From assembly GCA_964017065.1 (NCBI GenBank), contig OZ024790.1:5005910-5069909 (forward strand): 64,000 bases of DNA, in the 5' to 3' direction. This stretch comes from Haliclona indistincta. Lineage: Eukaryota > Porifera > Demospongiae > Haplosclerida > Chalinidae. The first letter of the stretch is position 1; each line of letters starts with the position of its first letter. Shown here piece after piece: positions 11,665 to 22,625 of the stretch. The translations under genes and the position numbers were made by a program. The notes under the pieces are model-generated. The model was not told the origin of the DNA, ran no database searches, and saw only the letters and a list, made by a program, of their open reading frames with translations.

Positions 11665-13160
11665 TTAACTGACTGTGACTAGTGCTCCTACACAAATACA
11701 ATCTTCACGAATGTATTGCGTGTTTTCATTGGATAAGTTGAGAGTGGAATGAGAGACGAACTTGTATAAACCATAATCATCTCCATACTGTCCTTTAGAA
11801 ACTCTACCAATCTTGTTGTTTTTATCGATCGAGAGGGTATGTTTGCAGTGTTGTTTGTCTTCTAACCAGTTTAGCACCCCAATAAGGATTGTACCCGTGA
11901 AAGGCCACTTGAGATGCCTGTCGTGCTGACCCTTCATAATGACAGCTGTGATAGTAACGTGACTGCCCTTACCACTTCCATAACCATTGGCATACACTTT
12001 GAGGCAAAATTTATAACCACGTGGGCTGGTGGTGAATGGTGGACTGTAGTAGATGTTGTTAAACTGCTTGCGTTTGGAGTATTCTGATATTGTAAACTGA
12101 CCTATGAGAGAGTCAGCTTGCCAATCTAGCTCTGGGGTTGGGGAGCGTGAAAGAGTTGAGTAGACAGCCACACTAACTCTCAGTTTGAAATAGTCACTTA
12201 GTAAGTATTTTGTGCCTGACTCGGTAGTGGGAGTAATTTCAGTATGAGGAAGATAGCGTGGATGACCAAGACTATTAGCAGACCATCGAATATAGAGACG
12301 ATAAGAGTGCCACCAGCTAACAGTGTGGTTGTATCTGTTGTAGCAGATTGTATCGGAGTAATGGTTCTCATCTTCTTTGTAGTTCAGTAGCTCTATTCGA
12401 ATGTCTCCCTCAAATGGCCATACTAAGTCACTGTCATATTCACCTTTCACTAGTTGAGCATATACTGAAAGATGAGATCCTTTACCGGTATCGAAACCAT
12501 TGGGGTGCACATCGAGACGAAACTTGTAACCTCTCTTGTGTGTATAAAAAGACGGACTATTCCACTCTACATTAGCTCGCTTCTTCTCACTGAAGGCATC
12601 AATAGTAAACACTATTGGTGCTTGGTTATACAGGTATTCTGGTGATCCTGTGACGGCTGTTGAAGACCGAGGACATATTGGGTCGTGCTTCTCTGTAACA
12701 ATAGTATACGTATTGTAGTAACCACATCTCTTACATGAGATCATTCGCTGGTCACAGTCACGTGTGTGGTTTCTCATTTTACTCGAACGACTGTATTTAC
12801 CACAGCCAAAGGGACAGATAATGCCACATTCCCCTTTATCAGGATCAAGGTGGTCATGAAGGTCTTTCAGATCACCGACCCACTCACACCCTTCCTTATA
12901 ATCAGAGCAGCGTACTTTAAGATATTTGACTTTTCTTTGGTGATTTTTGTCGAGCACAGTCGTCGTAAGTGCGTCTTGCTCACTACATGAAGGGCACTCT
13001 GATTTACCGATGCTGATAAGGCCGTCACGACATTGCCGACAAAGATGGTGTCCACATTCGATGGATAGATACGGGTCAATAAGTGGCTCGGTGCAAATTT
13101 TGCATTGATAGTCGATGTCTGTTTTATTTACTAAGTAGACAGCAACTGGTTTAGGAGATT
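11665..13160 (-). CDS. RING / TRAF-zinc-finger / double-MATH protein, cassette copy 1
   Basis: One large 3' exon on the - strand starts after a TTTCTCACAG acceptor and encodes about 498 aa. Order: a C3HC4 RING (C-x2-C, CGHH, CRQC, CPSC); TRAF-type zinc fingers (GCEWVGDLKDLHDHLDPD, CPFGCGKYSRS, CKRCGYYN); then two similar MATH (TRAF-C) domains, each with a 'YKF.L.V..NG...GKGSH' core and a 'WPF.G.I.I..LN' strand. TRAFs are adaptors and E3 ligases downstream of TNF and Toll-type receptors. Canonical TRAFs have a coiled coil and one MATH domain; this one has two MATH domains and no obvious coiled coil. The first exon was not found, so the N-terminus is open. ATG at 13221 lies upstream of the acceptor and is probably intronic. 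Confidence 0.85.
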
Positions 13161-13199
13161 CTGTGAGAAAATAATTATAGTAAAAATAGCCACTGTTAA

Positions 13200-13290
13200 T
13201 ATTATCATTGCCGATCAGCAATGATATGTAGGGATGACTTCAAATTAAGGTGGCGGCTACCCATGTGTGAAAATGAATTTAGTAACTGGT
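13200..13290. repeat. Small insertion with TTAAGGTGGCGG end
   Basis: About 80 bp absent from copy 2 (46535-46560). It contains TTAAGGTGGCGGCTACCC, like the end of the TTAA element at 41959. It may be a remnant of the same family; only one end is visible. Confidence 0.35.
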
Positions 13291-13529
13291 GACTCGGCAA
13301 CATAAAATTTTTGTACCCGAGTCAATTTTTGTATTTTATTATGCAACTAGCATTGAAAGTTGTTAAAACATTGCCTCAAAGCTATAAGAACACAACTTAG
13401 CAGCTTGCTTATAGAATTGTGTTCAGTATTTGATGCACTGCTTAGTAACGTAATTCAAACAATACATGTTTATTGGTGACAAAATTAAACTTTACTGCCC
13501 GTCCACATTAATGTGAAAGTACCCACAAG

Positions 13530-14031
13530 CAGACATGGGGTAATAGTAATAGGTAATAGTAATTGTAATAGTAAAGATTACAGGTCACAGTGTAATAGTA
13601 ATAGTAATAGTAATATATAAATGGAAGAAAGGAAGTAATAGTAATAGTAATAGTAATATCCTTTGTAATAAGCCAGAACACTGTAGACTTACTTACAGGG
13701 TTTTGCAGGTTGCTTGACCAAACAATTTCCTGATAGCGCATGCCCATAGCGTGTTTCTGTATACTAATTGTACAGTAAACCTACTGTGCGCATGCGCCAG
13801 CAAAAAATTTTTGGTCAAGCAACCTGCAAAACCCTGTATTTAGGCCAGAATGCTGTAGTTCTCACTTACAACATACCTCAATAACATTATTATAAAAGCT
13901 CCAGTAATAGTAATATAATAGATTACATTTGTCCAACGTGTCCAAGCAATAGTAATAGTAATAGAAGTAATTTAAAAGTAATAGTAATAGTAATATATTA
14001 CATTCAGGTGTAATTGACCCCATGTCTGCGG
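13530..14031. mobile_element. hAT-like MITE with microsatellite arms
   Basis: The ends CAGACATGGGGT and (reverse) ACCCCATGTCTG are flanked by CCCACAAG at the left and GCCACAAG at the right, a 7/8 match that fits the 8-bp target duplication of hAT elements. Both arms consist of TAATAG/TAGTAAT microsatellite. Cassette copy 2 lacks it (46785-46815). A second MITE is nested inside at 13696-13836. Confidence 0.65.
13696..13836. mobile_element. Nested TA-flanked MITE, 141 bp
   Basis: Near-perfect inverted ends of about 30 bp: CAGGGTTTTGCAGGTTGCTT at the left, reverse complement at the right, flanked by TA (13694-13695 and 13837-13838). TA duplication points to a Tc1/mariner-type source. It lies inside the hAT-like MITE. 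Confidence 0.85.
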
Positions 14032-14049
14032 GCCACAAGACCAAAAACT

Positions 14050-15270
14050 AAAATAACAGTGGACTAGTGTTGCAGACATACTCCTTGTGTTAATATTGGA
14101 TTGAATTTCTATCTACCTCACTAGGATCTGTCATTATAAAGCAATGCTAAGATGCGGCACACGCATTACCAGAAATAAAGGACATCACACGGAATTACGT
14201 TTATGCACAGAACACGATTTACTTGTAATGTAACACGATTAATATAACGGGTTGCTAATGACAACCGCTCAGTTCCGTGAAGGTCACCTTTGATCATAGT
14301 TCACTGTGCGTCTTCTTGCACAGTTTCTACTAGTCCCAGTAGCGTCTGTGGTACTGAAAAGGACTCCTATTGGTGCGCCTTGAACGTCTGCTTCCTTCGC
14401 TCTGAACTACAAAGCCTTGTCGCCGTTCGCTAGCATGGTACAGGTAGGCAACTTCACAGCTCTACAACGCTTGCAGTATAGACGTCCACTGTTTCAACAC
14501 GGTTGTGTATAGCTATGCTAAGAAGCTCAAGCTTATGTATTACCTGTAACAATGTTCTTTTCAGAACAGAAAGTAAGCAGCGTGACGAAATCAGAGCTCA
14601 TAGAGAATGGCAGTCACGAGTGACTTCTGGCCTCCCTCCTGAGCCTTTGCTACACTAGAATTGCCAAGTACTAGTTTCTAGACAGTCTAGGGATAGTCTG
14701 AGATACTAGCGCTACAGTTTAAACTGAATAATCCATGCTCAAACTGTCCTAAACACAACTGCTGTACTTCATTTCTTCCCGGGCAAAACTTGTTTCTTAC
14801 CTAACTTCACCTCAAAAGTGGAACCTACTTTTTTCTTTGGATTTCAATTTTGAACACACCATTCAAATCACCAGACCCTGTTCTATTAGACCTGGGGTCG
14901 ATAAACTCAAAATCAAGTTTAGTTTTTTAGTTACAGTCGCTCAAAAATCGATAAAAATCACATTTTGACATCAGCTAATACATTAACAATTGGGTGATAG
15001 TCGCGACTTTGAAGCGCGTTTTGGAACGGACTTTTTTCAACTCTACTGCAACATTTTTAGCTCAATCGATAGCTAATAGGCTGAAGTTTGCTATCCTGGG
15101 TCGATAAATTGAAAATCTAGTTTGTGGAAGTCAGGACGCCGAGTAGAAGTTCATCTTCCAATGAACACAATACATTAACTAAAGTGAATATACGGACCTA
15201 AGTTTTGATAGTATACGGAAATTGTAACAGGATGTCGTTATTAGCTGGCAATGGTGAAACTACAGACATG
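14050..15270. other. Non-coding stretch, mostly unique to cassette copy 1
   Basis: Positions 14050-14150 match copy 2 (46810-46925). From about 14150 to 15270 copy 2 has only some 130 bp. I see no long frame, splice pattern or clear terminal repeats in the extra DNA. It could be an insertion here or a deletion there. Confidence 0.4.
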
Positions 15271-15720
15271 ACACTGGCTACAGTGCTGTTCGCTTTCAAG
15301 GATAGCTTGCACGTATAATAGTACTAGTTACAGGGATGATTCTAACCAAAAGATCAGGTGTCTGGCTATCTTTTGTGCAAGAGATTTTTCTTAACTCACA
15401 AAGTTACACATGTTTGAGCCTAAAATTGTGACCTTTGCCTATTTCTAAGTTTTTAGCACATTATAGCTGGACTCTTGCTTGGTAAAAATGCTATGCAAGC
15501 AAGTCAAGCTTTCAAACTTGTCGTGGGGACAAGTGAACTATTGAGTGAACAGATTTCCAAGGCTCTTCTCTCAACTCAAACCAATACTCTTTTTAAAATT
15601 TCAGCTTTTTGACCAAAATTACCATTTGTCACAATAGCATCATCTAGCTATTGCTGCAAATGATTCAGGCTCTTCAGACTATACAGGCACATCAAGGAAC
15701 TAGAGTTTAATGAACACATA

Positions 15721-16017
15721 CCCTGGGCGCTGCAGCATGTGTTTAATTATACGTGTTTGCTCAGTCTCACTATTGTGGTACGCCCTCTTACCGGAATGTT
15801 CCAATCGGCGATGTTGCTGATAGGAATACATGGCCATAGCACGCGACAGAAGACTTTATCGACTTTGCAGGCGTCTTTGAAAGACAACAACCAAGCTGTT
15901 GAGAGCTATTTCATGACAATCTTCGAGCAGTAAGGCAGTAAACAGCCATGATTTTTGTACACATATACATACAAATGAAACCAAACGCTTAATCCACCGG
16001 CACCTACGCGCCCAGGG
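15721..16017. mobile_element. TA-flanked MITE (CCCTGGGCGC family), copy a
   Basis: Ends CCCTGGGCGC and GCGCCCAGGG, flanked by TA. Copies: 20092-20391, the cassette-2 counterpart at about 47510-47817, and a left-end fragment near 25440. Its presence in both cassettes shows it was inserted before duplication. Confidence 0.75.
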
Positions 16018-16232
16018 TAATGATACATAAAGATCCTCATCAGGTTTTAGCACTGTAGAATATATACTTTTATAATTTAGTTAACCGAAAACCACAAAAA
16101 ATGGACTCTTTAGACTAGAAGTACTGTAGATACCGGCATGCAAATGTTTTCTGCGCTGACAAACGAACAAATGTTTTCTGCGCTGACAAACGAATGTTAT
16201 CTAAATCAACATGTACAATTAAAATTTTCTTG

Positions 16233-16532
16233 CTAACCACGAAGACGAGACGCGATGTGTATTTGACCAGTTTCTTCAAGAATCCGTATGAAACTTTGGA
16301 AGTTGTCAGAGTTGCCGTTCACTGCTTGCTCAATGTAACCAACAAACGTCTCCGCCTTCTTTTTCGAGTCGATCTCACTATCGCATTCAGATCTCTGTCG
16401 GCTCGTTATGAGTTTCTGGTCCAGAGCAGCTGGGAGGAGAGCAGTAGTGTCGATACTGTTAACCAAGTAACTGAAGAAGCGTTTTACAGCCTCAGGATCA
16501 GCAACGTTAACAGTAGGGCTAGCACTGGCCAT
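16233..16532 (-). CDS. CARD-only protein, cassette copy 1
   Basis: A single-exon frame of 99 aa starts at ATG 16532 (MASASPTVNVADPEAVKRF) and stops at TAG after RLRG. The body reads as a caspase-recruitment (CARD) fold: 'LLPAALDQKLIT', 'KKKAETFVGYIEQAV', then 'NFQSFIRILEETGQIHIA', which is the helix 4-6 signature of CARDs. CARD-only proteins act as adaptors or decoys in death-fold assemblies. The copy at 48092-48391 differs at 6 of 99 residues and keeps the frame, which argues for real coding use. It is upstream of, and on the same strand as, the TRAF gene. It could alternatively be a 5' exon of that gene, but it has its own stop. Confidence 0.75.
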   Translation of the reverse strand: MASASPTVNVADPEAVKRFFSYLVNSIDTTALLPAALDQKLITSRQRSECDSEIDSKKKAETFVGYIEQAVNGNSDNFQSFIRILEETGQIHIASRLRG

Positions 16533-17124
16533 CACGAGGGGCGTGATCTGGGCGTGTTTACATTTCTGCAGTTTATGCAGTAATGAGCGGATTAGTGTGA
16601 ACATAGATAATATCTATGGTGTGAACAACACAGATCAAGAGCACAGATCTGATGCATAAATGTCTAGCTGGTATATGTATCTCCATTGAGTGGTCACTAG
16701 CAAAGATTGCTCAACATGCATTATGATGCACATTACTCCTGATGGATGTAAAATTCAATCTACATGTTCAGGAGTCATGGAGGCTTTCAGTTCAATCAGT
16801 ATTATGTGTCTAAAATTAGATCTACGAATTGCACACTCTTACACATGTACAAATACAGCTAGCTCTGGTAAATATAATTATTGACTTTTGGCAGATGAGT
16901 TTAGTAGAGAAGACTGCTACTAAACTCTCCTTTGGTAATTAACTGGATTAAAACCATCAATAATTGAGAGCATCTCCTAGTAATTTTCCTTGTCCTTCAG
17001 CTTGTTTAGTATTTCTACTTTAATAGTGCCCATGGAAGGTAATTATATCGTTCATAATGACAACATACAGTGATCTTTATATGTACATGTAGCTGCCCTT
17101 GCATGCACTACCATGCATAATATA

Positions 17125-17425
17125 CTTTTAACTTGAGGTAACTCTGCGAGCTGTGGTAGTGAATGGTAGACTGCTTGCGTTTGGAATTTTCTGATAATGT
17201 GAACTGAGTCATGAGTACAGTTACAGAAGAGACAAGAGAGCTTTTCCATGCATGGAGTCAGGGTGTGGAAAGTGTAGCTATCGAGTACCGTGACCGACTA
17301 GACTCAGCTTTAAGTAGTCATTCAGCAATTGTCAAATGCATTCTGTCAGTGGTGGGTGCAAGGTTGGTACAAGGCATGTATAGAGGATGATCAAGACAAT
17401 CATGTGACAGTCAACTGTACAGTTG
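17125..17425 (-). pseudogene. MATH-domain relic of a TRAF paralogue, copy 1
   Basis: The + text 'gtagtgaatggtagactg', then 'ctgcttgcgtttggaatttt' and 'gataatgtgaactga', matches the antisense of the second MATH domain of the TRAF gene (12020-12110) with gaps and stops. It is a dead paralogue fragment at the cassette edge. The cassette 2 counterpart is at 48985-49330. Confidence 0.6.
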
Positions 17426-17540
17426 TATCTGATTGGTGGTTCTTCCAGTTTAGTAACTTTTCGTATTCAGAAGTCTCAATTAAACTGCCATTCTAATCTC
17501 ATACTCTCCTTTCATCACTGCACCCTATAGCTAAAGTAGA

Positions 17541-20467
17541 TCAATGCTTTTTCTGCTTATGTCTACTACAATTTGAACGCAAGGTGAAGCATTGGCCACA
17601 TATATCACACGAGTAAGGTTTCTCTCCAGTGTGAGTTTTGATGTGTCTTCGCAATTGCCCAGCACTATCTTTGGTAGAGTATGGACAATGAGGGCACTGG
17701 AGTACCTTAGCTTGATCAGTTGAATGCTTTGTACGCATATGGCGAGAGAAACTATGAGGATGAGAAAAGGTCCGCCCACATTCCTCACACGAGTATGGTT
17801 TCTCTCCAGTATGAGTACGGATATGAGTTTTCAAATGTTCAGCTCTCTTGGCTACGTAAGGACAGTGAGGGCACTGGTGTGACTTGTTTGGACAAGGTCG
17901 AGAGGTGCGAGACGAACTTGATTTCAGATGTTTTGACATTTTTGTAGTGTACATGTAGGCTTGACTACTCTGTGAAGTAGTGTGCTGAGAGATCACATCC
18001 TGTTCTACGGCCTGCAAAGGAAATCATGATTTTGATGAGGAAAGTAATCAGTGCACTGCATATGCAAGCTGACCTCTTCACAATGTTGATCACTATCTAC
18101 ATCATTTGTCACATCTTGTTCTACATTATCTGACATATCTTGGTCTTCTCCTGTCACTTTGTCCTCTTCAATCACCACCTGATGACTCATAGCCACACCC
18201 ACATCACCGGCTTCACTACAACTAGTCTATTAGATAATACAAAGACCTCACGATCACACTATACATGTACTTACAGGTAAGTGAGGGCACTCATGGTGTT
18301 TCTCTGCTATTTCTTTGTTGATACTCATTCTCCAATTCAACCTCTTCCTCTGCAAGTCTATCCTCCTCATTAGCACTATCTGACAATCTCCATGCTTCTC
18401 GGCCACTTGAACATGATCATCGGAGAACGTTTTGCAATAGGCCTGTTTAGCGTTCTGCATACGACGATCTAATTGTGCAAAATATTTAAAGTCGACAGTG
18501 TAAATGCATTTGTTGACTCACAAACAGTCTCTACTGTGACCAGTTCAATGAGAGGGTTGAGTGAGTGTATCTGATCACTGATGACTGATAGCTTCTCAAA
18601 TAGCTCACCCAGTCTCTGATAATAGAGAGAGACAGTGCAGCAGGCAGGGTGAGTAGGGTTGGTACCTTATCATGACTCTCACTGCTTTCCTCATCTCTCA
18701 TCTTGTGTATGCACACACACGTTACAATGGAGTATCGTAGCTGTAGCAAGTACTGTAGCTTCACATCACTCCACTCCTGTTGCTGCTCCTCAAGGCCACG
18801 CCTCTTCTTGTTGACTGCATCCTCTGTGACTAGCTGTATACACTCTGAACAGACCATCACAGTACATGCTAGTATAGTGTCTCAGCTAGCCACACCTTCC
18901 ATAGTGTCCAAGATACTGATGGCTGCCTCTAAGTGTGTGTCCTGGTCTGCAGTATTGAGCTCTGAGAACACATCATTGTACTTCTGTGTGAGAGAGTCAA
19001 ATATTGTCATGCCACACCCACTCACTCACCATGCCTATTGTCTCAAACCATTGTTGCTCATGATCGATCAATGATGATAGTGTTCTCCATCGATCCTCTA
19101 ACTCCTTCAACTCTGACATGGCCTTCATGAATGTTTCTCTCACTTCTGTTTCCTCTACTCGTTGCTCTATCACACTGTCCTTAAGATGCCATATCCTCTC
19201 ACTCAGCTGCTCCTGTCTCCCAAGGTTAGTGAACCTCTTCGTCTTCAGTTCAGTAGTTGTTGCTGTAAACTCCACATTGAATGTGTGCATGGCATCATGT
19301 AAATCATTCTTGAGTTTCTCTGTGTGAGTGCATTAATACATCAGTATATTATGTGATGTGTGTCTCTTACTGATCTTCTCTGCAATACTCTCATACACAG
19401 CTCTCTCCTGGTCCACAATCTCCCTCTCCTTCTCCACTAGCTCCAATGCTTCAACACGTTGCTTCTCCAGTTCCTCAAGAGTCACTGTATCCTCTTCCTG
19501 CTCTCTCCTCTTCACCAGCTCACAGTTCCTCACAGCTTCTTCAACTGCCTTCTCTGTACGTAGATAATGATTGTTTACTTACATAGCAATAAAAAATCTA
19601 GACTTGACAACAAAATGTTTAACAAGTTGTAACAAGCATCAAACATTTTGATGTCTACCTGAGCATTGTTCACATTTCTTCAACTCCTCTCTCGTCCTAT
19701 CTTCCTCTCCCTCCACTAAACTATTCAAGTAGCTCTTGTAAGCTCTACCATACCCGTCCAGTGCTGGTGTGTGTGGGACCAGTCGACCATATTGGTAGGC
19801 AAGGTCAAGATGGTTGAGTACTTTAGTGGGTGTAACTGTAGGGAGATTGTGAGTGTGAACTAGTGATAGGATCTTGTCAATCTTGTCTAGCAGTTGGTGA
19901 GGAATGGCTGAAGAGGAGATAGTTTGAGTTGTATCACCATACTATAACCAGCTAGCTTGCTAACCATCGCCACGTGTAGCTGATGACGTCACTGTTTCTG
20001 CTACATAGCGGCATCTAGCAGACAGATCGTTTCCTATACGAGGAGGACAACATTACTAACAAGAGTTCAATGGAACACATACCCTGTGCGCTATGCAAAT
20101 GTGCAGAAATACTACCCGTAGTGACTTCGGTGTGAACTATTATAATCAAAATACCGGAATGTTCTAATCGGCTATGTTGCTAATACGAATACTTGGCCAT
20201 AGCACGCGACAGGAGACATTCTCGACTTCACAGGCGTCTTTCAAATAATAAATATTCAACAAACAAGCTGTTGAAAGCTATTCCATGACAATCTTCGAGC
20301 AGTAAACAGCCGCGTTTTTGTACACAGTCACACACATGCGCCGGTATATACATACATACAAAGCCAAACACTTAACCCTACGCGCCCAGGGTATGTAACT
20401 ATACACACGAGACAGACTTACCAGATCTGCTCAACAGCTCTGTACTGCAGCAACTTGTGAAAGACAT
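17541..20467 (-). CDS. Coiled-coil and C2H2 zinc-finger protein
   Basis: The gene starts at ATG 20467 (MSFTSCCSTELLSRS) and splices in phase 1 to 19907-19659 (AIPHQLLDKIDKIL...). Exons 19553-19371, 19319-19030 and 18983-18896 follow with consistent phases, then exons near 18860-18720 and 18700-18500. These encode long charged helices (LEELEKQRVEALELVEKERE; SELKELEDRWRTL). Acidic exons lie near 18460-18290 and 18200-18070. The last exon (18010-17541) carries four C2H2 fingers, two preceded by TGEKPYSC linkers, and ends at a stop after HKQKKH. TGEKP linkers indicate DNA binding. The protein is probably a nuclear factor that oligomerises through its coiled coil. I do not recognise the orthologue. 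Exon borders between 18900 and 18010 are approximate. Intron 1 holds a MITE (20092-20391). Confidence 0.75.
20092..20391. mobile_element. TA-flanked MITE (CCCTGGGCGC family), copy b
   Basis: Ends CCCTGTGCGC and GCGCCCAGGG with TA flanks. It is diverged from the copy at 15721 and lies in intron 1 of the zinc-finger gene. Confidence 0.7.
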
Positions 20468-20499
20468 TGCCACGAGGCTCGAACATTAACACGCGTCAC

Positions 20500-21480
20500 A
20501 TAAACATCATGAAAAGTGGGTGTGTCGTATGCGCGCGAAATTCAAGCTAGCGAACTACGTATGTCATGATAAGGCCCCTTGGTCATGGTAACTCTTTACC
20601 TTTCCTGGTATCGTCTATTTCTCACTAACAGTTTTTCAGTAAGATATTCTCCTGCGGACCTCATATGTAGTACTAAATCAAAACACGCTATCATACAACA
20701 TTATTCTCATTAATTTTTCATCATAATAGAATCTGTTCATTTAGAATCAGTTATTGTTTATCACGTACAACATGGCAGCTGTGAGATAGCCAACTCATTT
20801 TTTGCAGTTCTTCATTTGAGGGTTGATGGTCCCCACCACTGTGATCCAATACTAAGAGTAGATAAGTTGTTCAAATAAAGTAAGATCAGTACAATTGATG
20901 GTTTCTAATGGTAAATAATATTGTTCCAGAGTTGGGCAACAGAACAGAAGAAGGAATAGTTATATTGATTATGTGAGCAAAAGGAAATTTAGATTGAAAC
21001 ACTAGATCTTAATCTTGAAAGAGATAAAAGAGGAGGAAGAAGATCTGGAGGAAAATAAACAATAATAATTATTGTGAATAATTTTAAAGAGAGTGGTCAG
21101 GGACTGGAAAGATCGGTGGTCTTGAAGAGATTGTAGCTTAGACAGATCAAGAAGGTCTTCTGTCTAGTCACTCCAGCTAGTGTCAGCTAGTCACTCCAGC
21201 TAGTGTCAGCTAGTCACTCAAGCTAGTGTAGTGTCTAGTCACTCCAGCTAGTGTCAGCTAGTCACTCCAGCTAGTGTAGTGTCTAGTCACTCCAGCTAGT
21301 GATTCCAATCCATAATATACGCTACTATCTTTATGGTGCTTGAAAATTATGACATTGCATGAGCCACACCCAACAGTCAAATTCATGTGTTGGTATTTCC
21401 TCATAAACACAATAACAACAATCGTTATGTGAGATACACTATCTGGGAACTATATGTACCTAAACACTACACAGATCTGA
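20500..21480. other. Intergenic, with a minisatellite
   Basis: No gene is visible. The only structure is the tandem repeat at 21155-21305. Confidence 0.5.
21155..21305. repeat. Minisatellite, units of about 22-28 bp
   Basis: About six tandem units of the type 'gtcactccagctagtgtcag', alternating with a longer 'tagtgtctagtcactcc' variant. Confidence 0.9.
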
Positions 21481-22620
21481 CTATACTTTAGTGTTTTGCA
21501 GTTTCAATTCATCTTCTTCTTGAAGTTTAGGTTTGCTGTCTTCTCTCTTGTCTTTGCAGCACTTCCATATCATCAGCACAGGTACAAGTATGAAGAAGAA
21601 TATTATGAAGACAATCCCTAAAGCAACCAAGAGCCACTGCCACCATGTGAATCATAGCAGGAGGTATTGGAGCTGATAAAATGAAGAAAAACAATTTCAA
21701 TATTGGAGTATGCTCTTATACTGCATTGCAAGTTGTCCTCCGAGTTGAATCCAATATTACACATTTCACATCCCTGTCTGGCACAAGGCACAGTTCATCA
21801 CACCACACTCTGTGCAGTCAGCTCCTCTCCACGAGTTGACACAAGTACACGAGTATTCTTCACCATCACTTGAACATCTACCACCGTTTTGACATGGATT
21901 TGGTGTGCAAGGATTCCCTCTTGTAGCTATGAAATATTACTGAGTAAAATCAAGAACTCTTGGTAAAATATATAAAGTTAATTAATATACTCACAGCAAT
22001 TTTTGTCAGTGAAGGGAGATACACATGAGCAGGTGTAGTCAGTGTTGCTAGCACCGATATTACATGTTGCTCCATTCTGACAGGGATTTAGTGCTAGTGA
22101 GACAGATATGCACTGGATCACACTCAGTACAATCTTGGTTGGGCTCAAAACCCAGTGGACAAGGAAGAACACACTGTGAAACTGATAACATAAAATTATT
22201 ATAGTACCACTATGTGATCACTTGTATGGGCTTACTGTCACAATCTTGGACTGACACTGCCCTCAAACGGCATAGTACTAGCAAGTACTAGGTAGCTGAT
22301 AAAAGTTAGGTGAGCCTGTAGCGCACTCCAGTTGAAACTGAGCATATTGTACAGCACTAGTTGTACCCCCATCAGTCACTGTATACTGCAAACGACTGAT
22401 AGTGATCTGTATGAATCGCTAGATTCAACAGCGAGGCAAGTAAAATGGTAGTCCTGTAAGTCAACAGAGATTGTAGAGCTCTCTCCTCCATTAGCAATCA
22501 GGGCCATCCTCAGACTGAAACTGATCTGTGACTGACTTGGTGGTGGACATTGCTGTTATTTGGCCAGGACAATAACGGTTGCACGACAAGCCATTCTTGG
22601 CTCGCGCTACAAATGAGCCA
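21481..22620 (-). pseudogene. EGF-like single-pass receptor gene, probably damaged
   Basis: Read on the - strand: an extracellular segment (22560-22250; RLQYTVTDGG, QFQLECATGSPNF) and two EGF modules, one at 22110-22005 (NPCQNGATCNIG, YTCSC) and one at 21925-21800 (NPCQNGGRCSSDG, YSCTCVNSWRGADC). Then come a transmembrane helix near 21640-21580 (WLLVALGIVFIIFFFILVPV) and a charged tail ending at TAG 21481. In the exon before the helix the needed frame contains TGA, and the 22300-22560 part needs frame changes, so this copy looks inactive unless splicing is unusual. It is head to head with a partial inverted copy at 22626. Confidence 0.6.
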
Positions 22621-22625
22621 CAATA

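Noticed and set aside
13508..14044. Tyr-rich - strand frames
   Set aside because: They translate TAATAG/TAGTAAT microsatellite arms of a MITE.
14080..14140. First exon of the TRAF gene starting MTDPSE
   Set aside because: It is open in copy 2 (46830-46905), but copy 1 diverges into a stop and the phase does not match the TRAF acceptor.
21155..21305. CRISPR-like array
   Set aside because: Units are contiguous with no unique spacers, in a eukaryotic context; it is a minisatellite.
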